A stretch of 64,000 bases of DNA, taken from a virus. The notes beneath the pieces were generated by a model. It was not told the origin of the DNA. It was given only the letters and a program-made list of their open reading frames with translations, and searched no databases. The first letter of the stretch is position 1. Every line of letters starts with the position of its first letter. The DNA lies in the IMG/VR virus record IMGVR_UViG_3300025276_000026, positions 33,369 through 97,368 of that record. One strand, given 5' to 3'. Shown here piece after piece: positions 49,922-57,636 of this stretch. Both the position numbers and the translations under genes were made by a program.

Positions 49922-50784
49922 TATGTAACCTCACCAAATGGATTCGTCTCACTGAAGTCTAGGTAACCATCTGCCTTATCTTCAAAGTCTTTATTCTGTG
50001 CATTACCATCGTTAGCAAACGTCAGCACGTCTGTAATGGATTCTATGACTACTGTCTTACCACTTGTTGCACCGACTAGGGTGTCACCAACAGCAAGGGT
50101 TCTAGTAACATCCTTGATAGTAAGTTTACGAACGTTGTCTGTCACGCCTGGAGTCCAACCAATAACTTCACCAGTTGCAGCCCCACTATAATTGATAACT
50201 TCTTGAATAGTAAAGTCTCCACTTGTATTTGAAACAACCATTTCGATTGTGTATGCTTGTTCGTTCTCTACTAAGTCTATAACAGTTCCAGTATCGAAGT
50301 CTTCTCCACTGTACTCGAACAGTTCACACTGCATCTTGAATACAAATAGTTTTCCGACTTGATAGAATGGATTCTCATGTTCTACAAATTTGATTTCAAA
50401 CAAAGAACCACTGAGAGGGAAGTAAATTAAATCTCCCTCGTTAGGTCTTAGTGATGTTGTAAGGTTTGAATCTAGGGAAATGAATCTCTCCCAAGTTCTT
50501 AATGATAATACAAAGGTTGCTTGGTCTCTTACTTGTACACCAAACTTGGACATTAAGTCCCCATCACCTTCAAATCCATCTGTATTTTCTAGATACATTT
50601 CTACTGCATAGGATTCTCCGAATGCAGATTGTACATCTTCACCGAGGATTGTGTCCTCTTCAACTACTTCTCTTGGTAGATAGTAGACTTCATGTCCATA
50701 CATTCGTAATGATTCAACTACTATATCTTCGTACAGGTGTTGTTCAGAATTAACTGCATGGTTAAAAAATACATTTGTTGGCAT
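49921..50784 (-). CDS. 14: Neck protein gp14
   Basis: 287 aa. FFNHAVNSEQHLYEDIVVES, MYGHEVYYLPREVVEEDTI, ESYAVEMYLENTDGFEGDGD and FVLSLRTWERFI are the family segments. It overlaps gp15 by one base. Its C-terminal half (SNTSGDFTIQEVINYSG...) is a beta-rich addition. Confidence 0.92.
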   Translation of the reverse strand: MPTNVFFNHAVNSEQHLYEDIVVESLRMYGHEVYYLPREVVEEDTILGEDVQSAFGESYAVEMYLENTDGFEGDGDLMSKFGVQVRDQATFVLSLRTWERFISLDSNLTTSLRPNEGDLIYFPLSGSLFEIKFVEHENPFYQVGKLFVFKMQCELFEYSGEDFDTGTVIDLVENEQAYTIEMVVSNTSGDFTIQEVINYSGAATGEVIGWTPGVTDNVRKLTIKDVTRTLAVGDTLVGATSGKTVVIESITDVLTFANDGNAQNKDFEDKADGYLDFSETNPFGEVT

Positions 50785-50788
50785 ATTG

Positions 50789-51604
50789 TTATCCCATTAA
50801 ATCCATGACTGGCATTTCGAAATTCAGTCTTGACTCTTCTTCTAATCTTAATATCTCTTCTTGAGCTTCTGTTTTCATTTGAGCAGCGTCTAGTGTGACT
50901 CCGCCCGGCAATGCAATACCACTAAATTTGGATAGGTTTTCTCCCCATTGATACTTAACTAATGCAGTACAATACTTCTTCAACCACATGTCATTGAATA
51001 CGTCTGTCATATCTGTAGGGTCGATTTTTCTGTAACACTCAATGATTAAGTATTCTCCAGTAACCAATCTAGATGCATCTAAGTTCATGTACAATCTGTT
51101 GCTGTGCATGTTGTAACTTATTGGTGTTCTTCCAACTAAAATATTGTTCATCAATGAAAGGTTCTGTTGAACCATGGAGTAATGTAATACATTTGTAGAT
51201 GATAAGTCATGCATATCATTCAGTCTTAACTGATATCTTAAGTCAAACATATTGAGGTTTGATTTATCATTGAATGGTAGAATGTTTAGAACTGACAATA
51301 CATGCTCTGGAAGAGTCAAGTAATTTTGTTGTTCTAGATATGTTTGACCGTCAACAGCTTGACCGCCACTTGTCGCTGCAGTATGAGACTCGTTAGTTTT
51401 GAACGAAGCAATTTGAGCTGCAGTAAGTTGGTGTTTTAGATAACACTTAATTGAACCGTCATAACAGAATTCTCTGAAGTATTGTAATGCTTCGTCGAGT
51501 CTATCGTCGAACTGGTCGTCATCTACGTTGATTTCCAACACAGGTGCGCCTAGTTTTCTCTTGACGTATTCCTTAAGAGTAGCTTTTGAATTTGGTGAGG
51601 CCAT
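50789..51604 (-). CDS. 13: Neck protein gp13
   Basis: 271 aa. LKEYVKRKLGAPVLEINVDD, DQFDDRLDEALQYFREF, GRTPISYNMHSNRLYMNLDA, EYLIIECYRKIDP and LVKYQWGENLSKFSG. With gp14 it seals the filled head. An AGGA motif 8 bases before the start and a CTAAATA box further up are seen. Confidence 0.92.
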   Translation of the reverse strand: MASPNSKATLKEYVKRKLGAPVLEINVDDDQFDDRLDEALQYFREFCYDGSIKCYLKHQLTAAQIASFKTNESHTAATSGGQAVDGQTYLEQQNYLTLPEHVLSVLNILPFNDKSNLNMFDLRYQLRLNDMHDLSSTNVLHYSMVQQNLSLMNNILVGRTPISYNMHSNRLYMNLDASRLVTGEYLIIECYRKIDPTDMTDVFNDMWLKKYCTALVKYQWGENLSKFSGIALPGGVTLDAAQMKTEAQEEILRLEEESRLNFEMPVMDLMG

Positions 51605-51639
51605 AGTATTAATCCTAGTTTAATACTATTTAGGTGTTT

Positions 51640-51900
51640 TTATTCTTGGAAATAAGTTTTGGTAGCGAGTTTATCTATTTTATCTGAGATACGGTTCATT
51701 TGGTCAAGAAGCTTCGTCATATCCCTCTCAATCTCTTCACGTGTGACATAGTCTTTTGCTATCTCTTCACGTGTTTTATTTAGTAGAATACCTTGTCGTG
51801 ATACTTCTTGAAGTGTGTTCCTAAGAAGGAAACCAATAGGTACGATAACGAATACCGTAACGATATTCCATAGTATGTAAGGTGTGACTGTAAGTTCCAT
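51640..51900 (-). CDS. Membrane protein with coiled coil, possible holin, 86 aa
   Basis: One TM (YILWNIVTVFVIVPIGFLLR) followed by a coiled coil (YVTREEIERDMTKLLDQMNR). The topology resembles XhlA-like haemolysin/holin accessory proteins. Located after the neck genes. CATAAATA ends 5 bases before the ATG with no usable Shine-Dalgarno. Holin assignment is a shape argument. Confidence 0.6.
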   Translation of the reverse strand: MELTVTPYILWNIVTVFVIVPIGFLLRNTLQEVSRQGILLNKTREEIAKDYVTREEIERDMTKLLDQMNRISDKIDKLATKTYFQE

Positions 51901-51905
51901 ACCTT

Positions 51906-51913
51906 TATTTATG
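51906..51913 (-). promoter_or_regulatory. Late-type box before the 86 aa membrane gene
   Basis: CATAAATA on the minus strand, 5 bases from the ATG at 51900. Confidence 0.5.
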
Positions 51914-51917
51914 AAAC

Positions 51918-52631
51918 CTATTTCACCAAGGGGTTGCCTAGGGCATCTAAATTGAAAATAAATTCATCTATTGATGGTGGAGTATCTTGGGCGTCTCTTC
52001 TATCCGAACCTGCGTTCCCAATATGATGTACTCTTGAATTGAATGATATACTGTATCTTTCTTTGTCGGTAGGATTAGGTTCTACCATATGCATTGCACC
52101 ACTAGGAAACAATACAAGTCTTCCTCTAACTGGCATGTATCCGATACTCTCTTGATTTCTAGCAACGGATGGATGGTCTGCAACAACTTTAGGGTCACAG
52201 TTGATTAACTGAAGGTCTCCCTCGTCACCGTCTCCGTGTATGTAAAAGACTCCACTGTACCAACAACCATTATGTAAATGTGGTGTATTCCATGCACCCT
52301 TGTCATTGATGTTTGCCCATGTGTTATCTATTTTGACTTGTGCATCGTCGGGATGAACTCTAAAGAATTGTTGTACTTCATCTCTCAACGTAGCTTCAAT
52401 ACATCTAATAATCTTTGCAAAGGCTGGATGTTTTTCAACACCATCTTGTGATTGCCAACCAGTATATCTATTTGATATCTGTCTACCCTTCGGGTCTCTT
52501 CTTCTCCACTCATCCATTTCTTTCTTAAGAGATATTAAGTATTCTTCTGATACTGAATCTTTACCATACCTTTCTTGGTCTAGTAAGTCTCTCTCAAATA
52601 TGAATGTGGGGAATGCTAATCTAACTGACAT
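51918..52631 (-). CDS. 2OG-Fe(II) oxygenase-like protein, HxH form
   Basis: About 237 aa. WANINDKGAWNTPHLHNGCW, YSGVFYIHGDGDEGDLQL, GRLVLFPSGAMHMVEPN and RYSISFNSRVHH follow a family of putative 2OG oxygenases that have H-x-H in the first ligand position instead of H-x-D. The start at 52631 has GGAG 6 bases upstream. Substrate unknown. Confidence 0.8.
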   Translation of the reverse strand: MSVRLAFPTFIFERDLLDQERYGKDSVSEEYLISLKKEMDEWRRRDPKGRQISNRYTGWQSQDGVEKHPAFAKIIRCIEATLRDEVQQFFRVHPDDAQVKIDNTWANINDKGAWNTPHLHNGCWYSGVFYIHGDGDEGDLQLINCDPKVVADHPSVARNQESIGYMPVRGRLVLFPSGAMHMVEPNPTDKERYSISFNSRVHHIGNAGSDRRDAQDTPPSIDEFIFNLDALGNPLVK

Positions 52632-53517
52632 CTTGGTCTCCAAATAATTCCAATTGTACTTCTTCTTTCTGTTCTAAGTCGGGGTTATGCATAGGACATT
52701 CGGGTGGTGGATTGTCTTCTTTAAACATCTTACCCTTCTCATTCCAATACTTAATCCTTCTGTATGCACCTGCCATACCTTCGATATGTCTCTTCTCTTC
52801 TCTGAGTTCGGGTGACCTATTCCACTCATCCATGGTCTTAAGTTTACTACCGTCTTCACCTTCTCTATGAGTGGTTCGAACGGAACGATTCTCTTGCCAT
52901 GATTTATTGTCGTATGTTATGTATGATGCTGTCCAATCTTCTCTTCTGTAAGGTATTATTTGAACTAAGGGTGTGCCTGCTTTGATTGTGAAATCTTTGT
53001 CTGTTCTAGGATAGAAAATAATCTGAGAGTTATCCATGTTAACATTGAATGCATCTGTATCAATCATACCTTGCCATGTTGCAAAATACTTATTCTGAAA
53101 TAGGAATGGGTCTAGATATAGACAAGAATAGCCAGGCGGTGTGATAATGTTCCAAGGTGCTTTCATCTTGAATGCATCCCTTGTTGGTGCATCATCCTCG
53201 TGTAAGTATGTAAAGTGATGACCTGCTTGAGCAGCTGGATGTGTTGGGGATGATAATGAATCTCCCTTATCGGTATTTGCAGCTGAGGAGTTTGGACTTA
53301 CTTTAACTTCCATATCTCTCTTTGCACATATTAACCAACCAGTTTTTAACCAGTCATCCATAGCAGGACATGACCTTAGAGTCTGTGCCTTTTGTCCACG
53401 AATATTCTGTTGCACCTTCATGGTCTTCCACCAATCGGGTTGAATGGATTTTGCAAGAACTGGTCTCCAGTTCTCTACCGTTTCCTTATCGTATGTGGTG
53501 AATTCTATCGTAGGCAT
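52621..53517 (-). CDS. Unknown conserved protein within an oxygenase cluster, 298 aa
   Basis: Not recognised. It has a WWKTMKVQQNIRGQKAQTLR segment with a single Cys near CPAMDDWLKTGWLICAKRD, then KMKAPWNIITPPGYSCLYLD, PLVQIIPYRREDW and a C-terminal CPMHNPDL. The PWNIxTPPGYS pattern recurs in marine phages and bacteria. It overlaps an oxygenase gene at each end (11 and 32 bases), so it probably works with them, perhaps as another cupin-like enzyme. Confidence 0.65.
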   Translation of the reverse strand: MPTIEFTTYDKETVENWRPVLAKSIQPDWWKTMKVQQNIRGQKAQTLRSCPAMDDWLKTGWLICAKRDMEVKVSPNSSAANTDKGDSLSSPTHPAAQAGHHFTYLHEDDAPTRDAFKMKAPWNIITPPGYSCLYLDPFLFQNKYFATWQGMIDTDAFNVNMDNSQIIFYPRTDKDFTIKAGTPLVQIIPYRREDWTASYITYDNKSWQENRSVRTTHREGEDGSKLKTMDEWNRSPELREEKRHIEGMAGAYRRIKYWNEKGKMFKEDNPPPECPMHNPDLEQKEEVQLELFGDQDVS

Positions 53518-54208
53518 CTTCCCCCCAGTTTACTTTGAGACTAATTTCGTCTCCTCTTATTACTAAAGAACGTCTATCCATGTATCGTGCTTTAGGTGAA
53601 GGTGCATCAGCACCATGTGGTATTCTTCCATCAAATATTAACAGTCTATTTGGTTTAAAATAAACCTCTTGTGTTTGATGATTCTTAATGTGGTCTGCTC
53701 TTCCATGTATTCCTTGTTGCATTTCATCATACAATCTTAAAGAACCACCCCATGAGTCATTCCAAAATCTATTAGGATAGTATAGGAATGAAAGATTCCA
53801 ATCATCTTGCATATCACAATCTGCATGTGTAGTTCCTTCAAGTCCTTGAGTCTGAGAATTCAAACCAAAGTATTGAAACCTCTCCCACATAAATCCAAAG
53901 TCTGTTTGGAGTTTTCTATTTAACCAAGCCATTAGATATGTGTCTCTAGGTTCCATACCATCTTCTATTTTTTGGTCATGACCTCTGAAGAAACCTGCTC
54001 CCCAAAAACTATGATGAGGTAATCCTGTAGGACTATCTCCTCTAACTTGATTAGTTTTTGCCCAGTAACTTTTCTGTGTGATGGATTCGTCAATTCTATG
54101 ATGCATAGTTTGACCTAGATAATCATCTAGGACATATACCTTTTGTAAAGGCATATCTTTAATATGAAAGGGTTCGTTGATGAACTCTAACTCAACATCA
54201 TCATACAT
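53486..54208 (-). CDS. 2OG-Fe(II) oxygenase-like protein
   Basis: 240 aa. H128 and D130 (THADCDM), then DDWNLSFLYYPNRFWNDSWG, GGSLRLYDE, distal H198 in DGRIPHGADAP and R213 in RRSLVIRGDE. This is a complete 2OG site. Part of the oxygenase cluster between neck and fibre genes, which suggests modification of a virion or surface component. Confidence 0.8.
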   Translation of the reverse strand: MYDDVELEFINEPFHIKDMPLQKVYVLDDYLGQTMHHRIDESITQKSYWAKTNQVRGDSPTGLPHHSFWGAGFFRGHDQKIEDGMEPRDTYLMAWLNRKLQTDFGFMWERFQYFGLNSQTQGLEGTTHADCDMQDDWNLSFLYYPNRFWNDSWGGSLRLYDEMQQGIHGRADHIKNHQTQEVYFKPNRLLIFDGRIPHGADAPSPKARYMDRRSLVIRGDEISLKVNWGEDAYDRIHHIR

Positions 54209-54211
54209 TGA

Positions 54212-54772
54212 CTAAACTCTTCTAGTATCTTCGGGTGCGTAAGGTGAAGGTATTTCACTCACATAAGAATCAAAGTCTTTCAAGAAATCTTCTCTTGTAG
54301 ATTGTATCTCATTTGCAAGTTGGTCTAGAACACAATTGGCTGCATCTGCATATTCCATTACTCTTCTAGCGTTGTTTCTATGAGGATGGTTAGACCCTTC
54401 TCTTCCAGCATACATTGTTTCTGCAAGAGTATCAAAGTTATACTGTAAACATTCCTGTTCAACGTATTGTTTAGTTTGTCTGAAAAGAGATTCAACATAT
54501 TGTTGATTGAGACTATGACCCATAGGTGGTTCACTGTTCTCAATATACTGTTCAATCATTTCACACTCTTCTTTCGAAAGTGCTACTTTTGTTTGTTGGT
54601 CAAATGATAGACCGTCTTCGTAATTGACTATCTTAACTTCGATATCGTCATAGACGATAACATCGAAATCAAAGTCAAAGGCTGGTTTGTCGACATTCTG
54701 ATAGTCGTATTCTAGTCCGTTTGGTTTACGGATGAATAACGTTCCGTCACTGTCGTATATAAATGCATTCAT
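54212..54772 (-). CDS. Unknown protein, 186 aa
   Basis: Not recognised. MNAFIYDSDGTLFIRKPNGL then a beta-rich first half (IVYDDIEVKIVNYEDGLSFD), a helical second half with ARRVMEYADAANCVLDQLAN. It lies between the oxygenase cluster and the glycosyltransferase. N-terminal beta plus C-terminal helices resembles fibre-assembly chaperones in general shape only. Confidence 0.55.
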   Translation of the reverse strand: MNAFIYDSDGTLFIRKPNGLEYDYQNVDKPAFDFDFDVIVYDDIEVKIVNYEDGLSFDQQTKVALSKEECEMIEQYIENSEPPMGHSLNQQYVESLFRQTKQYVEQECLQYNFDTLAETMYAGREGSNHPHRNNARRVMEYADAANCVLDQLANEIQSTREDFLKDFDSYVSEIPSPYAPEDTRRV

Positions 54773-54804
54773 AATTTAGTTCCTCTCAATATTATTGTAT
54801 CACA

Positions 54805-56379
54805 TTAGTCGCCAATTGGCAACTTTCTTTTCCATTTTAAAAAGTCTTCAAGATTATTTATGGTGCTATAATCCATCCCTTTTACCCAAGGGCCACCACG
54901 TGTGTAGTGAATCCCGCTGTAGTTATATTTCTCTTCGTGATTATCGTATCCTTCTACGAAGATATAGTGTTCGGGTATCTTGGATATCTTCTCCGTCCAC
55001 TCAAATTGGTGTAACTGTTTTCCTGTCCATGTATTAACTACTTCGGGTGTTAACTTCTTACAGTCTTCATGACCATTGTTGAACACCATCATACTAGACC
55101 AAAGTTTCCTAGGGTAATCTATGTTAACCTCACCATCAAACTTTGTCTCATCATGTTTGTATTGTGGATACTGAATACATGCAACAGCATCATTAGGGTT
55201 TAAGTAGTAGAACATTGGTAGTATACTCTTCTTAAAGATGAAATCATCATCAATAAAGATACTAAATCCTTCATAGTTCTCTAAGTAAGGTATTAAGAAT
55301 CTACTGTATGTAAACTCAGTACTTTGATTTGCATACTCTCTAGTATACTCTTCAATCTCTGCAATGTCAAGTATTTTAACTTCGGGTGCCCAATGACATT
55401 GGTCATGCATCCATCCTTTACCAAAGCCTTGTTGAATACTTTCTAAGATTGCATACTTAGATACTTTTGATAAGTCTCCATGTCTACTGTCATGACCGAT
55501 ATAGATTGTAAGTGGTTTACCTTTTGCAAGGTCAAACATCTGTTTGTTGAATTCATGTACTTCATCTCTGAAATCTAAATCCATCAATGCAGTATTGTAT
55601 TCGATACACCCATCCACGTATGTACATGAGATATGATATGGTTTATTTAATCTTTCACACTTATTATACCACATCTGTAATACGCTGTCAAGGCTTGATG
55701 GTTCTACTTTGACCACATCATAACTATCTAAGACCATGATTTCCATATCATTATCTTGCAACTCTTCAAAGACACCCGAACGAATAGAGCCTGGATGTAT
55801 TCTAAAGGTATAAGTAGGTTCAGTATTCAAACCAGTAATACCATTCTCAATTACGTAACCTTGAATAGGAGCTCTAAGACCTTCTTCTTGAATACTCTGA
55901 ATTAACCAATGTGCTTTTGCACCATGATAATACATTGATAGTAATGAACCTTCTGACTGTTCATTTCTGTCTACACCTTCCCAATCGATTAATGTGTCTA
56001 AATTAACATACCCATCTGCATCTTTCATGTCCATTCCAGCATGGCCTGGAATTGGTGTCCTAGGTTTCTCTGCATATCCTACTGGTAAAAACTTGTTATA
56101 TATTACGGATTCATTTCTAAGACCATTGAACCCACCAAATCTATTGTCCTTTCTTAGATACTCAAAGTCTTTCCACTTTGCAACTTTTACTGGGGGTAGA
56201 ATTTCATCGAACAACCATTCTAATATCTTGTATGATTCTTTGGTTTTATCTATGCTATCGAGATTAAAAGCACCTAGATGATAGGGCCCAAGGGATTGTC
56301 TGTCTTGTGACGTAAGATTTTTCCAATCTTGTTTTGAGATAAGTTCTTTCGCTTGTTCTAAGGTCTCAATTTTCTGCAT
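54805..56379 (-). CDS. ParB-like / glycosyltransferase fusion protein
   Basis: 524 aa. The middle has a ParB-like stretch (IQEEGLRAPIQGYVIENG, then TFRIHPGSIRSGVFEEL). The C-terminal half has a nucleotide-sugar glycosyltransferase pattern: LTIYIGHDSRHGDLSKVSKY, then FTYSRFLIPYLENYEGFSIF with the metal motif IDDDF. It may add sugar to virion proteins, since it neighbours fibre genes, or to hydroxymethylated DNA, since ParB-like domains occur in base-modification systems. Shine-Dalgarno GGAG and an upstream CTAAATA box are present. Confidence 0.75.
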   Translation of the reverse strand: MQKIETLEQAKELISKQDWKNLTSQDRQSLGPYHLGAFNLDSIDKTKESYKILEWLFDEILPPVKVAKWKDFEYLRKDNRFGGFNGLRNESVIYNKFLPVGYAEKPRTPIPGHAGMDMKDADGYVNLDTLIDWEGVDRNEQSEGSLLSMYYHGAKAHWLIQSIQEEGLRAPIQGYVIENGITGLNTEPTYTFRIHPGSIRSGVFEELQDNDMEIMVLDSYDVVKVEPSSLDSVLQMWYNKCERLNKPYHISCTYVDGCIEYNTALMDLDFRDEVHEFNKQMFDLAKGKPLTIYIGHDSRHGDLSKVSKYAILESIQQGFGKGWMHDQCHWAPEVKILDIAEIEEYTREYANQSTEFTYSRFLIPYLENYEGFSIFIDDDFIFKKSILPMFYYLNPNDAVACIQYPQYKHDETKFDGEVNIDYPRKLWSSMMVFNNGHEDCKKLTPEVVNTWTGKQLHQFEWTEKISKIPEHYIFVEGYDNHEEKYNYSGIHYTRGGPWVKGMDYSTINNLEDFLKWKRKLPIGD

Positions 56380-56416
56380 GATGTCTCCATAATATCTGTC
56401 CTATATTTAGGTAGAC

Positions 56417-56441
56417 AAAAAAAACCCCTCTTTCGAGGGGT
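56417..56441 (-). terminator. Terminator after the first repeat protein gene
   Basis: On the minus strand ACCCCTC and GAGGGGT pair with a GAAA loop and TTTTTTTT follows. Nearly the same stem as the terminator at 38771. Confidence 0.9.
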
Positions 56442-56469
56442 CTTTATTCACTGTCGGGTAAGTTCCTAC

Positions 56470-57588
56470 CTATGCTGAAATTGGTGTTGCAGGCCACTGT
56501 TGTGAACCAACTCCATCCCATCTTGCTTCGGGGGTTTGACCCTGTCTTGCATATGTGAACGGACTTCTATGTTGGTACGTAAACGGTGTCTGACCAGTTC
56601 TATTGTAAGTAAACGGACTTCTATGTTGATATGTGAAAGGTGTTTGACCTTGTCTAGCATATGTACTAGGAGACCTGTGACTGTACGTAAACGGTGTCTG
56701 TCCAGTTCTTTGATACGTAAACGGTGTTTGTGCATTTCTTATATTAGGTTCTTGACCTGTTGCGATATAAGGGAAGTTAACCGCTGCATTTCTTATGTTA
56801 GGTTCTTGTGCATTTACAGGGTTTCTATAAGTGAACGGTGACCTATGTTGATAAGTAGCAGGTTGTCTAGCATTAGAAGGGTTCTGATAAGTGAACGGAC
56901 TTCTATGGTTATACGTAAACGGTGACTGACTGTTTCTAATATTAGGTTCCTGTGAAGAACGGATATTAGGTTCTTGGTTGTTTCTAATATTAGGCTCTTG
57001 TGCAGATACAGGGTTTCTGTAAGTGAACGGTGACCTATGGTTGTACGTAAATGGTGCTTGGTTATTCCTAATGTTAGGTTCTTGTATAGACCTAATGTTC
57101 GGTTCTTGAATACTTCTAATGTTAGGCTCTTGTGCAGATACAGGACTTCTGTAAGTGAACGGTGACCTGTAGTTGTACGTATATGGTGACCTATGGTTGT
57201 AAGTACTAGGTTGTCTTGCATTATTAGGCTGTCTTGCATTTGCAATATACGGTTGTCTATATGTAAACGGTTGCCTTGCACTGTTAGGTTGTCTTGCATT
57301 TGCAATATACGGTTGTCTATATGTAAACGGTTGTCTTGCATTATTAGGCTGTCTTGCACTTACTGGATGTCTGTATGTAAACGGATTCTGAAACGTAAAT
57401 GGATTCTGTCCATTTGCTGGATATCTTGCGTTATATGTAAATGGTGCTTGGAATGTAAATGGTTGTTGAGCATTCGCAGGGTATCTTGCACTATATGTAA
57501 ACGGTTGCTGTGATATCGAAGGCGACCTTACGTTCACACTCGACTGAGCATTACGGATATTCGGTTGTTGTCTGTACCCTATTGGCAT
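56470..57588 (-). CDS. Heptapeptide-repeat protein, 372 aa
   Basis: Almost all of the protein is built from 7-residue units of form [R/Q]-x-P-[F/N/S/Y]-[T/I]-[Y/R]-x, for example RSPFTYN, RSPFTYR, QEPNIRN, RQPNNAR, PYIANAR. Only the first 15 residues (MPIGYRQQPNIRNAQ) and the last 15 (GVGSQQWPATPISA) differ. No Cys, few acids. A regular proline every seven residues suggests an extended or solenoid fibre. Likely a virion surface or adhesin protein; its partner follows upstream. Confidence 0.7.
   Translation of the reverse strand: MPIGYRQQPNIRNAQSSVNVRSPSISQQPFTYSARYPANAQQPFTFQAPFTYNARYPANGQNPFTFQNPFTYRHPVSARQPNNARQPFTYRQPYIANARQPNSARQPFTYRQPYIANARQPNNARQPSTYNHRSPYTYNYRSPFTYRSPVSAQEPNIRSIQEPNIRSIQEPNIRNNQAPFTYNHRSPFTYRNPVSAQEPNIRNNQEPNIRSSQEPNIRNSQSPFTYNHRSPFTYQNPSNARQPATYQHRSPFTYRNPVNAQEPNIRNAAVNFPYIATGQEPNIRNAQTPFTYQRTGQTPFTYSHRSPSTYARQGQTPFTYQHRSPFTYNRTGQTPFTYQHRSPFTYARQGQTPEARWDGVGSQQWPATPISA
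56520..57570 (-). repeat. 21-bp tandem coding repeats, array 1
   Basis: The DNA shows imperfect 21-base units encoding the heptapeptides, with wobble-position variation between copies. Because unit length is a multiple of three, gains or losses keep frame. Two other frames also stay open, giving false long frames. Confidence 0.8.
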
Positions 57589-57636
57589 CTTAATAGTCCT
57601 GTTAAATTATTTGTCATTGTCATATGTCTCATCAGC

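Noticed and set aside
56814-57359. A long alternative frame on the minus strand and others on the plus strand within the repeat genes
   Set aside because: The 21-bp repeats keep several frames open. Shine-Dalgarno, head and tail sequences and heptad regularity support only the frames listed.
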